Made by a program: the position numbers and the translations under genes | Notes under the pieces: generated by a model | The model's database searches: none | Told to the model about the DNA's origin: nothing | Seen by the model: the letters and a program-made list of their open reading frames with translations, nothing else | Origin: Peteryoungia aggregata LMG 23059 | GTDB lineage: Bacteria; Pseudomonadota; Alphaproteobacteria; Rhizobiales; Rhizobiaceae | Length of the DNA stretch: 64,000 bases | Direction of reading: 5' to 3' | Assembly (NCBI RefSeq): GCF_030814435.1 | Contig: NZ_JAUSUW010000006.1 | Location: forward strand, 124,001 to 188,000 | Part shown: positions 53,891-62,726 of the stretch, piece by piece | Numbering within the stretch: position 1 is the stretch's first letter | How the letters are laid out: each line of letters begins with the position of its first letter

Positions 53891-55402
53891 TCATTCGACG
53901 ACAGAGGCAGTCGACTGTTCTCCGTCGAGGCGTTTTGAGCGTTCGCCCAGTGAATCGGATATCTCCTGCCAGATGCGTCGAAGGCGCCGGACATGCAGGT
54001 CGTCAGCGATCCAGCCCATCATGTGTTCAACCCTGATCTTGATCTCGGAGGGGGTCAGTCCGAGTTTCTCCCGGAACCAGCGGCAGAATTCATCCGGATT
54101 CTGCGCCGCCTTGACGCTGACCCCATCGACCATCAGCAGGCTCACTCCGCCGAGGTGGCAGATGTCGCGCAGGTTCTGGGTAGGGGCGACGAGTATGCCC
54201 GCGAGCAGCAGGTCGAACTCCTCGGGACTGTCACGATCCACGCGGCCAAGCTGGTTATAATCGATTGCCCGCTCTAGGTCGAAGATGGTGCGGATCTGCA
54301 TTTCCCGAAGCACCAGGAATTTTTCCAGTCCAACGAGATGACACAGTTGCGCCTGCGCGATCCAGTCGACTGCCTGGTAGATGCCGTAGGGCGATTCGAT
54401 GTGCAGCATGATCGGGTTGTAGGTGGCGAGCCCCTGGACGTCATAGATGCCGCATTCCTGCAGCCGGAAACGTGTCGCGTAGTCGATGCCGTCAAGGGCA
54501 TCGAGCGGGGTGATCCGCGTGATCCTGTTGAAGCGGTCGTCGTCCATCTTGACCCAGGAGATCAGCGACTGGAGGCGCAACAGGGCAAATTTTGACGCGC
54601 TGTCGGGCATATATCCAAGAACCGGGGCGAGAATGAGCCAGATTCGCGACACCTCCGGGATGCTCGTTGCGGCCGCGTTCTGGGCGTCCGGTGCCGTCGC
54701 CGCTCCTGCCAGTGTCAGGCCGAGGCTCGGATCGGGAATGGCGTAGTAGAGGGCCAGGATGAAGATCACCGAGACGATCGTCTCCACCGTGTACCGCACG
54801 AAGGTGAAGGCTGACAGATCGAAGACCGCGAGGCCGCGCATAAAGCCTCGTATGGCTGCGAGGTAGGCGCCGGCGAAGGCAAGACCAGCAATCAGATAAA
54901 ACCGCTCGCTGCATCCGTTGCCGCCGGTGATGCAGGTGGAGTTGCCAAGGCTCATGCCGATACCCTTCAAAAGGGCATCCGTTCCGTAATAGGTAACGAC
55001 CACCATCCCGATAGAGGCGATCAGCAGCCTGAAATCGCTCCAACCTGCAAACCCTATCCGTTCGATGATGAAGTTGATCTGCTCGGCGGGGGACAATTCG
55101 TCGAATTTCCTCTGATCCTCGGAACCCAACCGCAGATCCTGAACATACTTCGACCGGACGAATTCTACGGATGGGTTGACGTTTCCCCGGCCGCCCGGGC
55201 CGATGCCCGCTGTCGACGGAAAGGACATCAGGAAGTCACGGATGATCAGCAGGCGTCGAAGCCGCATCTCGTATCGCGCATAGACGAAAACCAGTGGTGT
55301 CAAGACTGCCACCAGCGTGGCGTAGCCGTTCGTCGGGCCTACCGTAGTGACTAGGTCGCCGAAAGCGTTAATTAGCGAAATTCCTAAATTGCCCGACTCC
55401 AT
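53891..55402 (-). CDS. Membrane protein of unknown function with HhH-like C-terminal region
   Basis: I recognise no family. The 503-aa protein has about five hydrophobic segments (near residues 25-45, 122-140, 165-185, 205-225 and 255-275). The soluble C-terminal 220 residues include DGIDYATRFRLQECGIYDVQGLA, which resembles a helix-hairpin-helix turn, and a later LGRVDRDSPEEFDLLLAGILVA. No catalytic motif is seen. A 17-bp palindrome overlapping a putative promoter lies 77-93 bases upstream. It follows the TPR-methyltransferase gene on the same strand with a 108-bp A+T-rich spacer. Confidence 0.8.
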   Translation of the reverse strand: MESGNLGISLINAFGDLVTTVGPTNGYATLVAVLTPLVFVYARYEMRLRRLLIIRDFLMSFPSTAGIGPGGRGNVNPSVEFVRSKYVQDLRLGSEDQRKFDELSPAEQINFIIERIGFAGWSDFRLLIASIGMVVVTYYGTDALLKGIGMSLGNSTCITGGNGCSERFYLIAGLAFAGAYLAAIRGFMRGLAVFDLSAFTFVRYTVETIVSVIFILALYYAIPDPSLGLTLAGAATAPDAQNAAATSIPEVSRIWLILAPVLGYMPDSASKFALLRLQSLISWVKMDDDRFNRITRITPLDALDGIDYATRFRLQECGIYDVQGLATYNPIMLHIESPYGIYQAVDWIAQAQLCHLVGLEKFLVLREMQIRTIFDLERAIDYNQLGRVDRDSPEEFDLLLAGILVAPTQNLRDICHLGGVSLLMVDGVSVKAAQNPDEFCRWFREKLGLTPSEIKIRVEHMMGWIADDLHVRRLRRIWQEISDSLGERSKRLDGEQSTASVVE

Positions 55403-55463
55403 TGCACAGCCCCCCTGTTCCCCGTTGGCAATCTTACAGGTTCCAGGGGTTGCTGGCTACGAT

Positions 55464-55495
55464 ATATAAGCATTCATAGATTGCATAATGCAATC
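55464..55495 (-). promoter_or_regulatory. Promoter with overlapping palindrome upstream of the membrane-protein gene
   Basis: On the minus strand TTGCAT (55493-55488) and TTATAT (55469-55464) are 18 bases apart. The -35 hexamer lies inside the palindrome GATTGCA-TAA-TGCAATC (55479-55495), with perfect 7-bp arms, so a dimeric repressor could block it. Confidence 0.5.
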
Positions 55496-55510
55496 ATAAG
55501 GTTGTTTGTG

Positions 55511-56323
55511 TCAGATCTTGCGCGCCACGACCAGATGCCCCGGTGACGGGTTGCCGTCCTGCATGCGCACGTTGATGTCTCCGATCTCGACAATCTCGAA
55601 GCCGGTGGCGGCCAGACGCTCGCGGACATAGGTCTCTGCATGAACGAAGCGCTGATGAGGGCCAACCAGGAAGGGGCGGTCTGCCATGATCTCTTCCGGC
55701 ATGGTTTCGGAAGAGAAGATGAAGAGGCCTCCGTCCGACATGTTCTCGGCGGCGCCGAAAAACAGCGGTTCGAGGGCTCCGAGATACGGCAAAACATCGG
55801 TTGCTGTGACGAGGTCGAAGGGCTCATCATCATTGTCTTCGAGGAAGTCCTCGAGTTCGGCGACATAGAGGGTCTCGTAGAGATCCTTTTCATGGGCGAT
55901 CTCGACCATCTTTTCCGAGATGTCGATGCCGGTCATGTCGGCCACCATGTCGCGCAGCGCGCCGCCGGTGAGGCCTGTGCCACAGCCGAGGTCAAGGAGG
56001 CGCTTGAAGGGGCCGAGCCCGAGCGCCTGCAGGCGCTGGCGCACCATCATCGGCACGGTATAGCCGAGCTGTTCGACGAGAATGTCCTCGAAAGCCTCGG
56101 CATGCTGGTCGAAGAGGGTCTCGACATAGGCGTCGGGTGCCTTGGGTGGCGCTTCGCCGCGACCGAGGGCGGCAATGCGCACGGAGGCGCCGCCGTGATC
56201 GTCCGGGTCGATCGCCAGCACCTCTTCATAGGCCTTCACGGCAGCGTCGATGTCGCCGGCCTTTTCCAGGGCAAGTGCGCGATTATAGGCTTCCGCCAGT
56301 GCTTCTTCGTCGATCTTGGCCAT
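55511..56323 (-). CDS. TPR-containing SAM-dependent methyltransferase
   Basis: The N-terminal 60 residues form a TPR-like repeat (AEAYNRALALEKAGDIDAAV and KAYEEVLAIDPDD). The rest is a class I methyltransferase with motif I LLDLGCGTGLTGGAL, motif II region MTGIDISEKMVEIA and motif IV DLVTATDVLPYLG. The length is 270 aa. CAGGAGG six bases upstream fixes ATG 56323. The substrate is unknown, and the TPR suggests a protein target. Confidence 0.9.
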   Translation of the reverse strand: MAKIDEEALAEAYNRALALEKAGDIDAAVKAYEEVLAIDPDDHGGASVRIAALGRGEAPPKAPDAYVETLFDQHAEAFEDILVEQLGYTVPMMVRQRLQALGLGPFKRLLDLGCGTGLTGGALRDMVADMTGIDISEKMVEIAHEKDLYETLYVAELEDFLEDNDDEPFDLVTATDVLPYLGALEPLFFGAAENMSDGGLFIFSSETMPEEIMADRPFLVGPHQRFVHAETYVRERLAATGFEIVEIGDINVRMQDGNPSPGHLVVARKI

Positions 56324-56461
56324 CCGGGCCTCCTGTTCTTGCGGCCGCATGCGAGCGGCCTTTGCCGGTCGTCTAGCGGGTCGGGTCCGGATTGGCAATG
56401 AAAAGGGAGCTGCCTCGTTCGGCAGTATGGCCGCAGACCTCCGATTCTGGCGTGTGCCACC

Positions 56462-56728
56462 TCAGTGGAGGATGAATTCACCCTTCAGCGACCGCCATTC
56501 GGTCGGCGCGATCATCTTCTTGTGCACGTAGGTCACCGAATGCAGCGGTCCTTCGATCTTGTCCTGCCAGAAGCGCAGGAAGCCGCGCATCTCTGGAAAG
56601 TCGGGGGCGAGATCGTAATGCTGCCAGATATAGGTCTGGAGCAGGGAAGGGTGATCGGGGAGGCGGTAGATGATCTGGGCGGTGGTTAGCCCGTAACCCT
56701 TGAGCATCAGTTCCATTTCGCTGTTCAT
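56462..56728 (-). CDS. usg: Usg protein (COG5425)
   Basis: This 88-aa protein is almost entirely the conserved Usg sequence: LKGYGLTTAQIIYRLPDHP, LQTYIWQHYDLAPDFPEM and FLRFWQDKIEGPLHSVTY. Usg was named from a gene upstream of trpF in Caulobacter. Its function is unknown. Here it is not next to trp genes but stands between an ABC importer and a methyltransferase gene on the minus strand. Confidence 0.93.
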   Translation of the reverse strand: MNSEMELMLKGYGLTTAQIIYRLPDHPSLLQTYIWQHYDLAPDFPEMRGFLRFWQDKIEGPLHSVTYVHKKMIAPTEWRSLKGEFILH

Positions 56729-56901
56729 GTCCGTTCGTCCGTATCCCGTGGCATGGGATCGGCGCGGACGGTGTCATCGCTTCCGCGACCGACCGGGGCC
56801 GCGACCAACGCGGGCCCTGTCACCATGGAAACATCACGTGGTGAAGGAAGTGCTAATGATGCGTCGGCCGCGCGGCATGCGACGCGGCCGAGCCTTGAGG
56901 G

Positions 56902-57732
56902 TTACCGCTTGAGGTGACGGGTGAGGCGTGCCTCGATCGCGGCCCAGGTGTGGCGCAGGGTTTCGACGATGGCGAGGTAGAAGATCGCCGCCCACAGATA
57001 GGTCTGGTAGTCGAAGGTGCGCGAGAAGGCGTAGCGGGTCTGGCCCATCAGGTCGAGCACCGTGACAACCGCGACGACGGCCGAGCCCTTGATCATGAAG
57101 ATGATCTCGTTGCCATAGGGACGCAAGGCGACGATCAGCGCCTGCGGAAGTATGATCTTCCAGAAGGTGATCGAGGTCGGCAGGCCCAGCGATTTGGCGC
57201 CCTCGGTCTGGCCCCGTGGCACGCTCTCGATCGCCCCGCGCAGGATTTCCGCCTGGTAGGCCGCCGTGTTCAGCGTCATCGCAAAGAGTGCGCAATACCA
57301 GGCCTCGCGGAAGAACCACCACAGGCCCACCGCTTCGATCTGCGACCTGAAGGAGCCGAGGCCATAGTAGATCAGGAATATCTGCAACAGCATCGGCGTG
57401 CTGCGGAAGACGTAGACATAGGTGTAGGAGATTGCGCTCAGGATCGGGTTCTTCGCCATGCGCGCGAAGGTAACCGGAACGGAGAGAACGGCACCAAGGG
57501 TGATGGAGATTGCGGTCAGGGCGAGGGTGGTCGCAAGGCCGTTGAGGTAGCGGGGGCCGTATCGGCTGACCTTGTCCATGTCCCAGTTGGACACGACAGA
57601 CCAGAGCAGTGCCACGCCGAGCCCAAGCCACAGGCAGACCAGTGCATAACCCAGGATCCGCGTGCCTGTAATCCGGGTCCTGAGGGTCGAGGGGGCCGGA
57701 CGGGCGGGGATGATTTCCAGTGTATGGCTCAT
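56902..57732 (-). CDS. Polar amino-acid ABC transporter permease (HisM-like)
   Basis: This 276-aa permease has five or six helices and the EAA loop ESVPRGQTEGAKSLGLPTSIT, followed by FWKIILPQALIVALRPYGNE. The N-terminal region GLATTLALTAISITLGAVLSVP is typical of His/Glu/Opine permeases. ATG 57732 gives a four-base overlap with the partner permease gene. The longer upstream frame is a run through that gene in another frame. No ATPase gene is adjacent. Confidence 0.92.
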   Translation of the reverse strand: MSHTLEIIPARPAPSTLRTRITGTRILGYALVCLWLGLGVALLWSVVSNWDMDKVSRYGPRYLNGLATTLALTAISITLGAVLSVPVTFARMAKNPILSAISYTYVYVFRSTPMLLQIFLIYYGLGSFRSQIEAVGLWWFFREAWYCALFAMTLNTAAYQAEILRGAIESVPRGQTEGAKSLGLPTSITFWKIILPQALIVALRPYGNEIIFMIKGSAVVAVVTVLDLMGQTRYAFSRTFDYQTYLWAAIFYLAIVETLRHTWAAIEARLTRHLKR

Positions 57733-58532
57733 CGGCCGGCCTCCGAGCGGTTGGCCCAGCGCGAGATCGCGTTCAGCCCGACAGAGGAGATGCTGGCGAG
57801 GACAAGGTAGATGAGACAGGCCAGACCATAGAACAGGAAGGCTTCCTTGGTGACGCGTGCGGCAACGCCGGTCTGTCGGAGGATGTCCGTGAGGCCGATC
57901 ACAGAGACGAGCGCGGTGTCCTTGAGAAGCACCAGCCAAAGATTGCTGAGGCCGGGCAGGGCTATCCGTATCAGTTGTGGCACGATGACCAGCGACATCG
58001 TCTTGCTCTTGGAGAGGCCAACCGCGCTGCCAGCCTCGTACTGGCCCTTGGGAATGGCTCGAAAGGCGGATAGCAGGACTTCAGAGGCGTAGGATGAAAA
58101 GACAACGGAGAGCGCCAGCATGCCGGCAACAAAGGCGTTGATCTCGATTCTCTGCTCGCTTCCCAGCCAAGTCAGGAGAGACTGCAGGGCGATCTGGAAG
58201 CCATAGTAGACAATGAACAGTGTCAGCAGTTCGGGGAGGCCGCGGAAGATCGTCGTGTAGATCCCTGCCGCGATCCGGAGGCTTTTCTCCTGCGACTGCA
58301 TGGCGAGGGCGATAACGAAGCCAAGCGTCAAGCCGAGCGGCAGTGTCAACAGCGCCAGTGATATGGTGACCTTGACACCAAATGCGATGTCGTCGCCCCA
58401 ACCTGTGTCCCCGCAAGCGACAAGCGTGTCGGCAGCCAGAAGACGGAAGACCCCCACCGGGCCACAGAACGGATCGAAGGTATAACTGATCCAGGCCCAG
58501 ATCGAGCCGAGTGCGGAAGACAATCCGCCCAT
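57729..58532 (-). CDS. Polar amino-acid ABC transporter permease (HisQ-like)
   Basis: This 267-aa permease carries the EAA loop FRAIPKGQYEAGSAVGLSKSKT and VIVPQLIRIALPGLSNLWLV, with the starting helix LALLTLPLGLTLGFVIALA. It pairs with the next gene to form the membrane channel of a polar amino-acid importer. It lies 110 bases downstream of the binding-protein gene, beyond a hairpin that may reduce read-through. Confidence 0.92.
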   Translation of the reverse strand: MGGLSSALGSIWAWISYTFDPFCGPVGVFRLLAADTLVACGDTGWGDDIAFGVKVTISLALLTLPLGLTLGFVIALAMQSQEKSLRIAAGIYTTIFRGLPELLTLFIVYYGFQIALQSLLTWLGSEQRIEINAFVAGMLALSVVFSSYASEVLLSAFRAIPKGQYEAGSAVGLSKSKTMSLVIVPQLIRIALPGLSNLWLVLLKDTALVSVIGLTDILRQTGVAARVTKEAFLFYGLACLIYLVLASISSVGLNAISRWANRSEAGR

Positions 58533-58588
58533 GCCATTCCCCCTTGGCGGTTTTTTCCGCCTTTTTGATCGTCATGCCGTCCAAATGC

Positions 58589-58617
58589 AAAATGGCGGAA
58601 GTGTCCGACTTCCGCCA
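58589..58617 (-). terminator. Hairpin between the binding-protein and permease genes (minus strand)
   Basis: TGGCGGAAGT and ACTTCCGCCA form a perfect 10-bp stem around five bases (58593-58617), followed in the minus direction by four T residues. The short T-run suggests partial termination or mRNA 3'-end protection, which would favour binding-protein expression over the permeases. Confidence 0.65.
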
Positions 58618-58642
58618 CTCGTTTTCTCATATGATTCCTGGT

Positions 58643-59416
58643 TTACTGGCCGTAAACGTCGAAATCGAAATACTTCTTGTTGATTTCGGCATACTTGCCG
58701 TTGGCGCGGATGGCCTCGATCGCGGCAGAGAACTTGTCTGCGAGCGCGGTTTCGCCCTTGCGCACGGCAATGCCTGCGCCTTCGCCGTTGATCTCGACAT
58801 CCACTGCGAGCGGGGTCAGGATCTTGCAGCAGGTGCCAGCATCCGACTTCAGCCATTCCGACAGGACGACGATGTCATCGACGACGGCGTCAACGCGGCC
58901 GCCTTCGAGATCGAGCTTGTACTCGTCAGCCGTCGGATAGAGCTTCAGCTCGGAATCCGCCATGTGCTTTTCGGCATAGTTGGCGTGGGTGGTCGAAGAC
59001 TGCGCGCCGATCGTCTTGCCCTTCAGGCCGGCGAGATCGGTAATCGGCGAATCCTTCGGCACGGCAACGGCCGGCGGAGTGTTGTAGTACTTCTTCGAGA
59101 AGTCGACCTTCTCAAGGCGCTCCGGCGTGATCGACATGGAGGCGATGATGGCGTCGAACTTCTTGGCCTGCAGCGCCGGGATGATGCCGTCCCAGTCCTG
59201 GGTCACGAATTCGCAGGTCACCTTCATTTCTTCGCAAAGCGCCTTGGCGATGTCGATGTCGAAGCCGACGAGAGAGCCATCGGCTTCCAGGTTGTTGAAG
59301 GGCGGGTAAGCGCCTTCGGTGCCGATGATCAGCTTCTCTTGAGCCATGGCCGAGCCGGCAAAGAGCGACAGGGCAGCGATCGAAGCTGCGGCCAGAAAAC
59401 GTGTCGGAATACGCAT
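58643..59416 (-). CDS. Polar amino-acid ABC transporter substrate-binding protein
   Basis: This 257-aa precursor has a signal peptide (FLAAASIAALSLFAGSAMA, cleaved before QEKLIIGTE) and a family 3 binding-protein domain: IIGTEGAYPPFNNLEADGSL, VGFDIDIAKALCEEM, the DWDGIIPALQAKKFDAIIAS stretch, and SITPERLEKVDFSKKYYN. It resembles HisJ or octopine/nopaline-type binding proteins. The ligand is probably a basic or polar amino acid. GAGAGGA upstream of ATG 59416 supports this start. Confidence 0.92.
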   Translation of the reverse strand: MRIPTRFLAAASIAALSLFAGSAMAQEKLIIGTEGAYPPFNNLEADGSLVGFDIDIAKALCEEMKVTCEFVTQDWDGIIPALQAKKFDAIIASMSITPERLEKVDFSKKYYNTPPAVAVPKDSPITDLAGLKGKTIGAQSSTTHANYAEKHMADSELKLYPTADEYKLDLEGGRVDAVVDDIVVLSEWLKSDAGTCCKILTPLAVDVEINGEGAGIAVRKGETALADKFSAAIEAIRANGKYAEINKKYFDFDVYGQ

Positions 59417-59774
59417 AGGATCCTCTCTGTTGGCGGACGCCGCTTGTTGTTTTGCCGCAGCTGTCCGTGATCGTGTGGCATGGTCGGCCACACTTGGGCC
59501 CAATATTCGTCTTGTTTGAGGGATGAAATCAACAGGAAACGGCAATGTCACCGAAAAATGCTCTGGTTGATGATTTCTGAAGGGGTGGAGATCTTCCGGA
59601 ACGTCCACGGACATGGCTAATGGAGTAAAACACGTCCGAACTCGTTCAGGCAGGGTTAATCATGCAGAACCTAGCTTGGCGGCAAATGTGCGGTGTGTGT
59701 CATCGGCACTTTATTGAATGGCATCGTCCGAACGATCCTGTCGGAAGCGGTGTGTAGGGAAGGAAACACGAAGC
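59417..59774. other. 358-bp divergent intergenic region
   Basis: It lies between the binding-protein gene (minus) and the OmpA-family gene (plus). It contains the inverted repeat GTGTGGC-N7-GCCACAC (59473-59493, perfect 7-bp arms), 57 bp from the binding-protein start, a possible operator. No convincing promoter hexamers or extra genes were seen on the plus side. Confidence 0.5.
59473..59493. promoter_or_regulatory. Inverted repeat GTGTGGC-N7-GCCACAC
   Basis: The arms at 59473-59479 and 59487-59493 are perfectly complementary. The site lies upstream of the amino-acid binding-protein gene and could bind a dimeric regulator. Confidence 0.4.
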
Positions 59775-62138
59775 ATGTTGAAAAGTAGATTGCTGGCCAC
59801 GGTTGCGATCCCCGTGCTGTCGGTGGCGATGGTGGCGAAGCCTGTCGCCGCTTCGATTATCGGCATGGGGGATAGCCAGACCCATACACGGCAGGCCGAG
59901 GAGGCGCTGATCCAGCTCGCCCAGGCGATTGTCTGTGGTGACGGGTCGGAAGCACCGGATGCCGAGACCTGTGCTGCCCGCGATGCGCAGGCTGCTGCCG
60001 AAGAAGAGCAGCGCCGCGCCGCCGAGGAAGAAGCCCAGCGTGCTGCCGAGGAAGAGGCACAGCGCGCTGCGGAAGAAGAAGCTCAGCGCCAGGCGGAGGC
60101 CGAGGCGCAGGCTCAGCAGCAGGCCGAAGCGGAAGCCGAAGCACAGCGTGCTGCGGAAGAAGAGGCCCAGCGCCAAGCTGAAGCGGAAGCCGAAGCCCAG
60201 CGGGCTGCGGAAGAAGAGGCACAGCGTCAGGCGGAAGCCGAAGCCGAATCCCAGCGTCAGGCCGAAGCGGAAGCAGAAGCCCAGCGTCAGGCTGAGGCCG
60301 ATGCGCAGGCCCAGCGTCAGGCCGAGGCGGAAGCAGAAGCCCAGCGGGCTGCGGAAGAAGAGGCCCAGCGTCAGGCCGAGGCCGAGGCAGAAGCCCAACG
60401 CCAGGCCGAAGCGGATGCACAGGCACAGCAGCAGGCTGAGGAAGCCCAGCAGGCCGAACAGCCTGTTGAGGAGCCGGCCCCGCAGTCCGTTACCTGCGCA
60501 GACGGTTCTGAGGCTGCTTCCGAAGCTGACTGTGCTGCACCGGCAACCCCGGAGGAGCAGCCTGCCGAAGAGCAGCAGCAAACCGAAGAACAGCCTCAGG
60601 AAGACCAGCAGCCCACCGATGACGTTGCTCCCGAGCAGACGGAAGATCAGGCTCCGGCAGCAGACGGTGAACTGCGTCCCGGTCAGGATGCCACTGGCGA
60701 GCAGCCGGCGACAGACGGCGAAGCACCGGCCGACCAAGCCGACCAACAGCAGACCCAGGATCAGGCAACCGAAGAGGTGCCGGCAGATAGTCAGCCCGAG
60801 GGTGAGCAGGTTCTCGTGCCTGCTGTCGAACCGCCCGCCGACCAGCCCGTCGAAGAGATCACCGACACGCGTACAGTCGAAGAGAAGGAAGCCATCGCCG
60901 AGGATCCGTCGCAGACGTCCGAGACCGTGGTTCTGCCGGTCGATAACGGCGCGGCCGTGCTCGACAGCGACAAGGACGCCGACAACACAGGTGGTGCCGA
61001 TGTGCGTGAGCAGCGCGATGAACTGAGGGCTCAGGAAGACGTCGCTCCGCCGCCGGAAACGGATGCCGAGGCTCAGGCCGATTCTGTTGTCGTCGATCCG
61101 GAGACGATCCAGGCGACGATCGCGGAAACCGGCACGACGCTCGATGCAGCGCCGACCTTCGACGTGCCGACGACCGTTACCAATGTAACGAACAGCAATG
61201 TGACGAACAACGTCACCAACAATGTCACGAACAACACCACGATCATCCAGAACACTGTGGTCAATCAGGTCACGGAGGTCCGTGTTATCGAGCAGATCGA
61301 CAATCGGACCGTCATCAATATCGGAAACCAGATTATCGTGCGCGGCGACGATCGCGAGCGGCTGCGCTATGATGCGGAAGAGACCTATTACGAGCAGCTC
61401 TCCCGCGGTCGCGTGCGCGAAACGATCGAGCGTGCTGATGGCAGTAAGCTGGTGACCGTCTACAACCGCTATGGCGACATCATCATCCGCTCGCGCATCT
61501 CGCCGCGCGGTCGTGAATATGTTCTGATGTATTCGCCGGAGGCGGATGGTCAGCGTCCGACCATGTATATCGACGTCGGTCTTTCGCTGCCGCCGATGCG
61601 TCTGACCATTCCGGTCGACGACTATATCGTCAGCACGACCCGTTCGCCTGACCGAGACTACTACGACTTCCTCGCCCGCCCGCCGGTCGAGCGTGTCGAG
61701 CGCGTGTACTCGATCGACGAGGTCAAGTCGTCCGCCCGTATCCGCGACAAGGTTCGTCGTATCGACCTTGATACGATCACCTTCCCGTCGGGTTCGGCCG
61801 AGGTGCCGCTGGAGCAGGCCCGTACCCTGCGTAAGGTGGCCCAGGCGATGGAACAGTTGCTCGAAAAGGACCCTGGCGAAGTCTTCCTGATCGAAGGCCA
61901 CACCGATGCCGTTGGTTCTGACCGTTCGAACCTGATCCTGTCGGACAAGCGTGCGGCAACGGTCGCGAACCTGCTGACCGAAGTTTACGGTATCCCGCCG
62001 GAAAACATGTCGGTGCAGGGCTATGGAGAGCGCTTCCTGAAGATCCGCACCGAAGCCGCCGAGCAGCAGAACCGTCGTGTCGCGATCCGTCGCGTGACCA
62101 CGCTGGTTCGACCGGCCAACGCGTCGAGCAACGACTAA
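59775..62138 (+). CDS. OmpA-family protein with long charged coiled-coil and Asn-rich segment
   Basis: The 787-aa protein has a signal peptide (LATVAIPVLSVAMVAKPVAA), a region of about 160 residues made of E/A/Q/R repeats (residues 73-232: variants of AEEEAQRQAEAEA), and an acidic Gln/Pro-rich stretch (to about 440). A Val-Thr-Asn-rich part with TNVTNSNVTNNVTNNVTNN follows near 470-500, and then a C-terminal OmpA/MotB peptidoglycan-binding domain (about 664-779: TITFPSGSAEVPLEQ, EGHTDAVGSDRSNLILSDKRA). AGGAA precedes ATG 59775. It probably links envelope structures to peptidoglycan. Confidence 0.9.
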   Translation: MLKSRLLATVAIPVLSVAMVAKPVAASIIGMGDSQTHTRQAEEALIQLAQAIVCGDGSEAPDAETCAARDAQAAAEEEQRRAAEEEAQRAAEEEAQRAAEEEAQRQAEAEAQAQQQAEAEAEAQRAAEEEAQRQAEAEAEAQRAAEEEAQRQAEAEAESQRQAEAEAEAQRQAEADAQAQRQAEAEAEAQRAAEEEAQRQAEAEAEAQRQAEADAQAQQQAEEAQQAEQPVEEPAPQSVTCADGSEAASEADCAAPATPEEQPAEEQQQTEEQPQEDQQPTDDVAPEQTEDQAPAADGELRPGQDATGEQPATDGEAPADQADQQQTQDQATEEVPADSQPEGEQVLVPAVEPPADQPVEEITDTRTVEEKEAIAEDPSQTSETVVLPVDNGAAVLDSDKDADNTGGADVREQRDELRAQEDVAPPPETDAEAQADSVVVDPETIQATIAETGTTLDAAPTFDVPTTVTNVTNSNVTNNVTNNVTNNTTIIQNTVVNQVTEVRVIEQIDNRTVINIGNQIIVRGDDRERLRYDAEETYYEQLSRGRVRETIERADGSKLVTVYNRYGDIIIRSRISPRGREYVLMYSPEADGQRPTMYIDVGLSLPPMRLTIPVDDYIVSTTRSPDRDYYDFLARPPVERVERVYSIDEVKSSARIRDKVRRIDLDTITFPSGSAEVPLEQARTLRKVAQAMEQLLEKDPGEVFLIEGHTDAVGSDRSNLILSDKRAATVANLLTEVYGIPPENMSVQGYGERFLKIRTEAAEQQNRRVAIRRVTTLVRPANASSND
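59997..60450 (+). repeat. Degenerate short tandem repeats encoding the coiled-coil
   Basis: The DNA consists of variants of a unit encoding AEAEAQRQ or AEEEAQR, repeated about twenty times in different order. Repeats of this kind can vary in copy number between strains and may be prone to assembly error. Confidence 0.75.
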
Positions 62139-62156
62139 CATCGATCTCATGTACAG

Positions 62157-62190
62157 GAAGGCCGCCGGAGCAATCCGGCGGCCTTCTGCA
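62157..62190. terminator. Strong hairpin after the OmpA-family gene
   Basis: GAAGGCCGCCGGA (62157-62169) pairs perfectly with TCCGGCGGCCTTC (62174-62186) around GCAA. There is little T-run on either strand, so it may be a weak terminator or a 3'-end stabiliser between the convergent OmpA and mobB genes. Confidence 0.6.
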
Positions 62191-62204
62191 TTGAGGATGG
62201 ACGG

Positions 62205-62726
62205 TCAGGCCGGCGGCGGAAGTGCCGTGACCACTGCGATGAAGTCGGCGATGGCGACGGTGTCGTCGAGGTCGAAAACGGGGAGCTCGCTGTCTTCCAC
62301 GGGATGGTCGGCGGCAATGGCCCGGATATGCGGGTCCGTCGGTGCCAGCGGCTCGCGCTGCGCCGAAGCCAGCCGCCGTGCCTCGATCTTCGGCACCGGC
62401 TCGCGCTTGTAGCCTTCGATCAGCACGAGATCGCAGGGACCGATGCGGGACAGGATTTCGTCAAAACTCGGTTCGGCGGCGCCTCGCAGTTCGTGCATGA
62501 TCGCGTAGCGCGTGCCGGACACAATCACGACCTCATGGGCACCGGCCTCGCGGTGGCGATAGCTGTCGGCACCCACCTTGTCGATGTCGAAGTCGTGATG
62601 GGCATGCTTGATCGTCGAAATCCGGTAGCCGCGCCGGGTAAACTCCTCGACCAGACGGACGGCGAGGCCGGTCTTGCCGGAATTCTTCCAGCCGGCGATG
62701 CCGAAAATCCGCGGGCTTGTTGTCAT
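62205..62726 (-). CDS. mobB: Molybdopterin-guanine dinucleotide biosynthesis adaptor MobB
   Basis: MobB is a GTP-binding protein that assists MobA in forming bis-MGD. The 173-aa protein has the P-loop IAGWKNSGKTGLAVRLVEE, IKHAHHDFDIDKVGADSYRHR and DLVLIEGYKREPVPKIEA. ATG 62726 gives the usual length and overlaps the mobA stop by four bases. The longer frame runs inside mobA. Confidence 0.92.
   Translation of the reverse strand: MTTSPRIFGIAGWKNSGKTGLAVRLVEEFTRRGYRISTIKHAHHDFDIDKVGADSYRHREAGAHEVVIVSGTRYAIMHELRGAAEPSFDEILSRIGPCDLVLIEGYKREPVPKIEARRLASAQREPLAPTDPHIRAIAADHPVEDSELPVFDLDDTVAIADFIAVVTALPPPA

Noticed and set aside
59700..62150. An 816-codon open frame antisense to the OmpA-family gene
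   Set aside because: It is long only because the repeat region is biased in composition. Its product is Gly/Leu/Arg-rich without domains, it lacks a ribosome-binding site, and the plus strand has clear signal-peptide and OmpA motifs.
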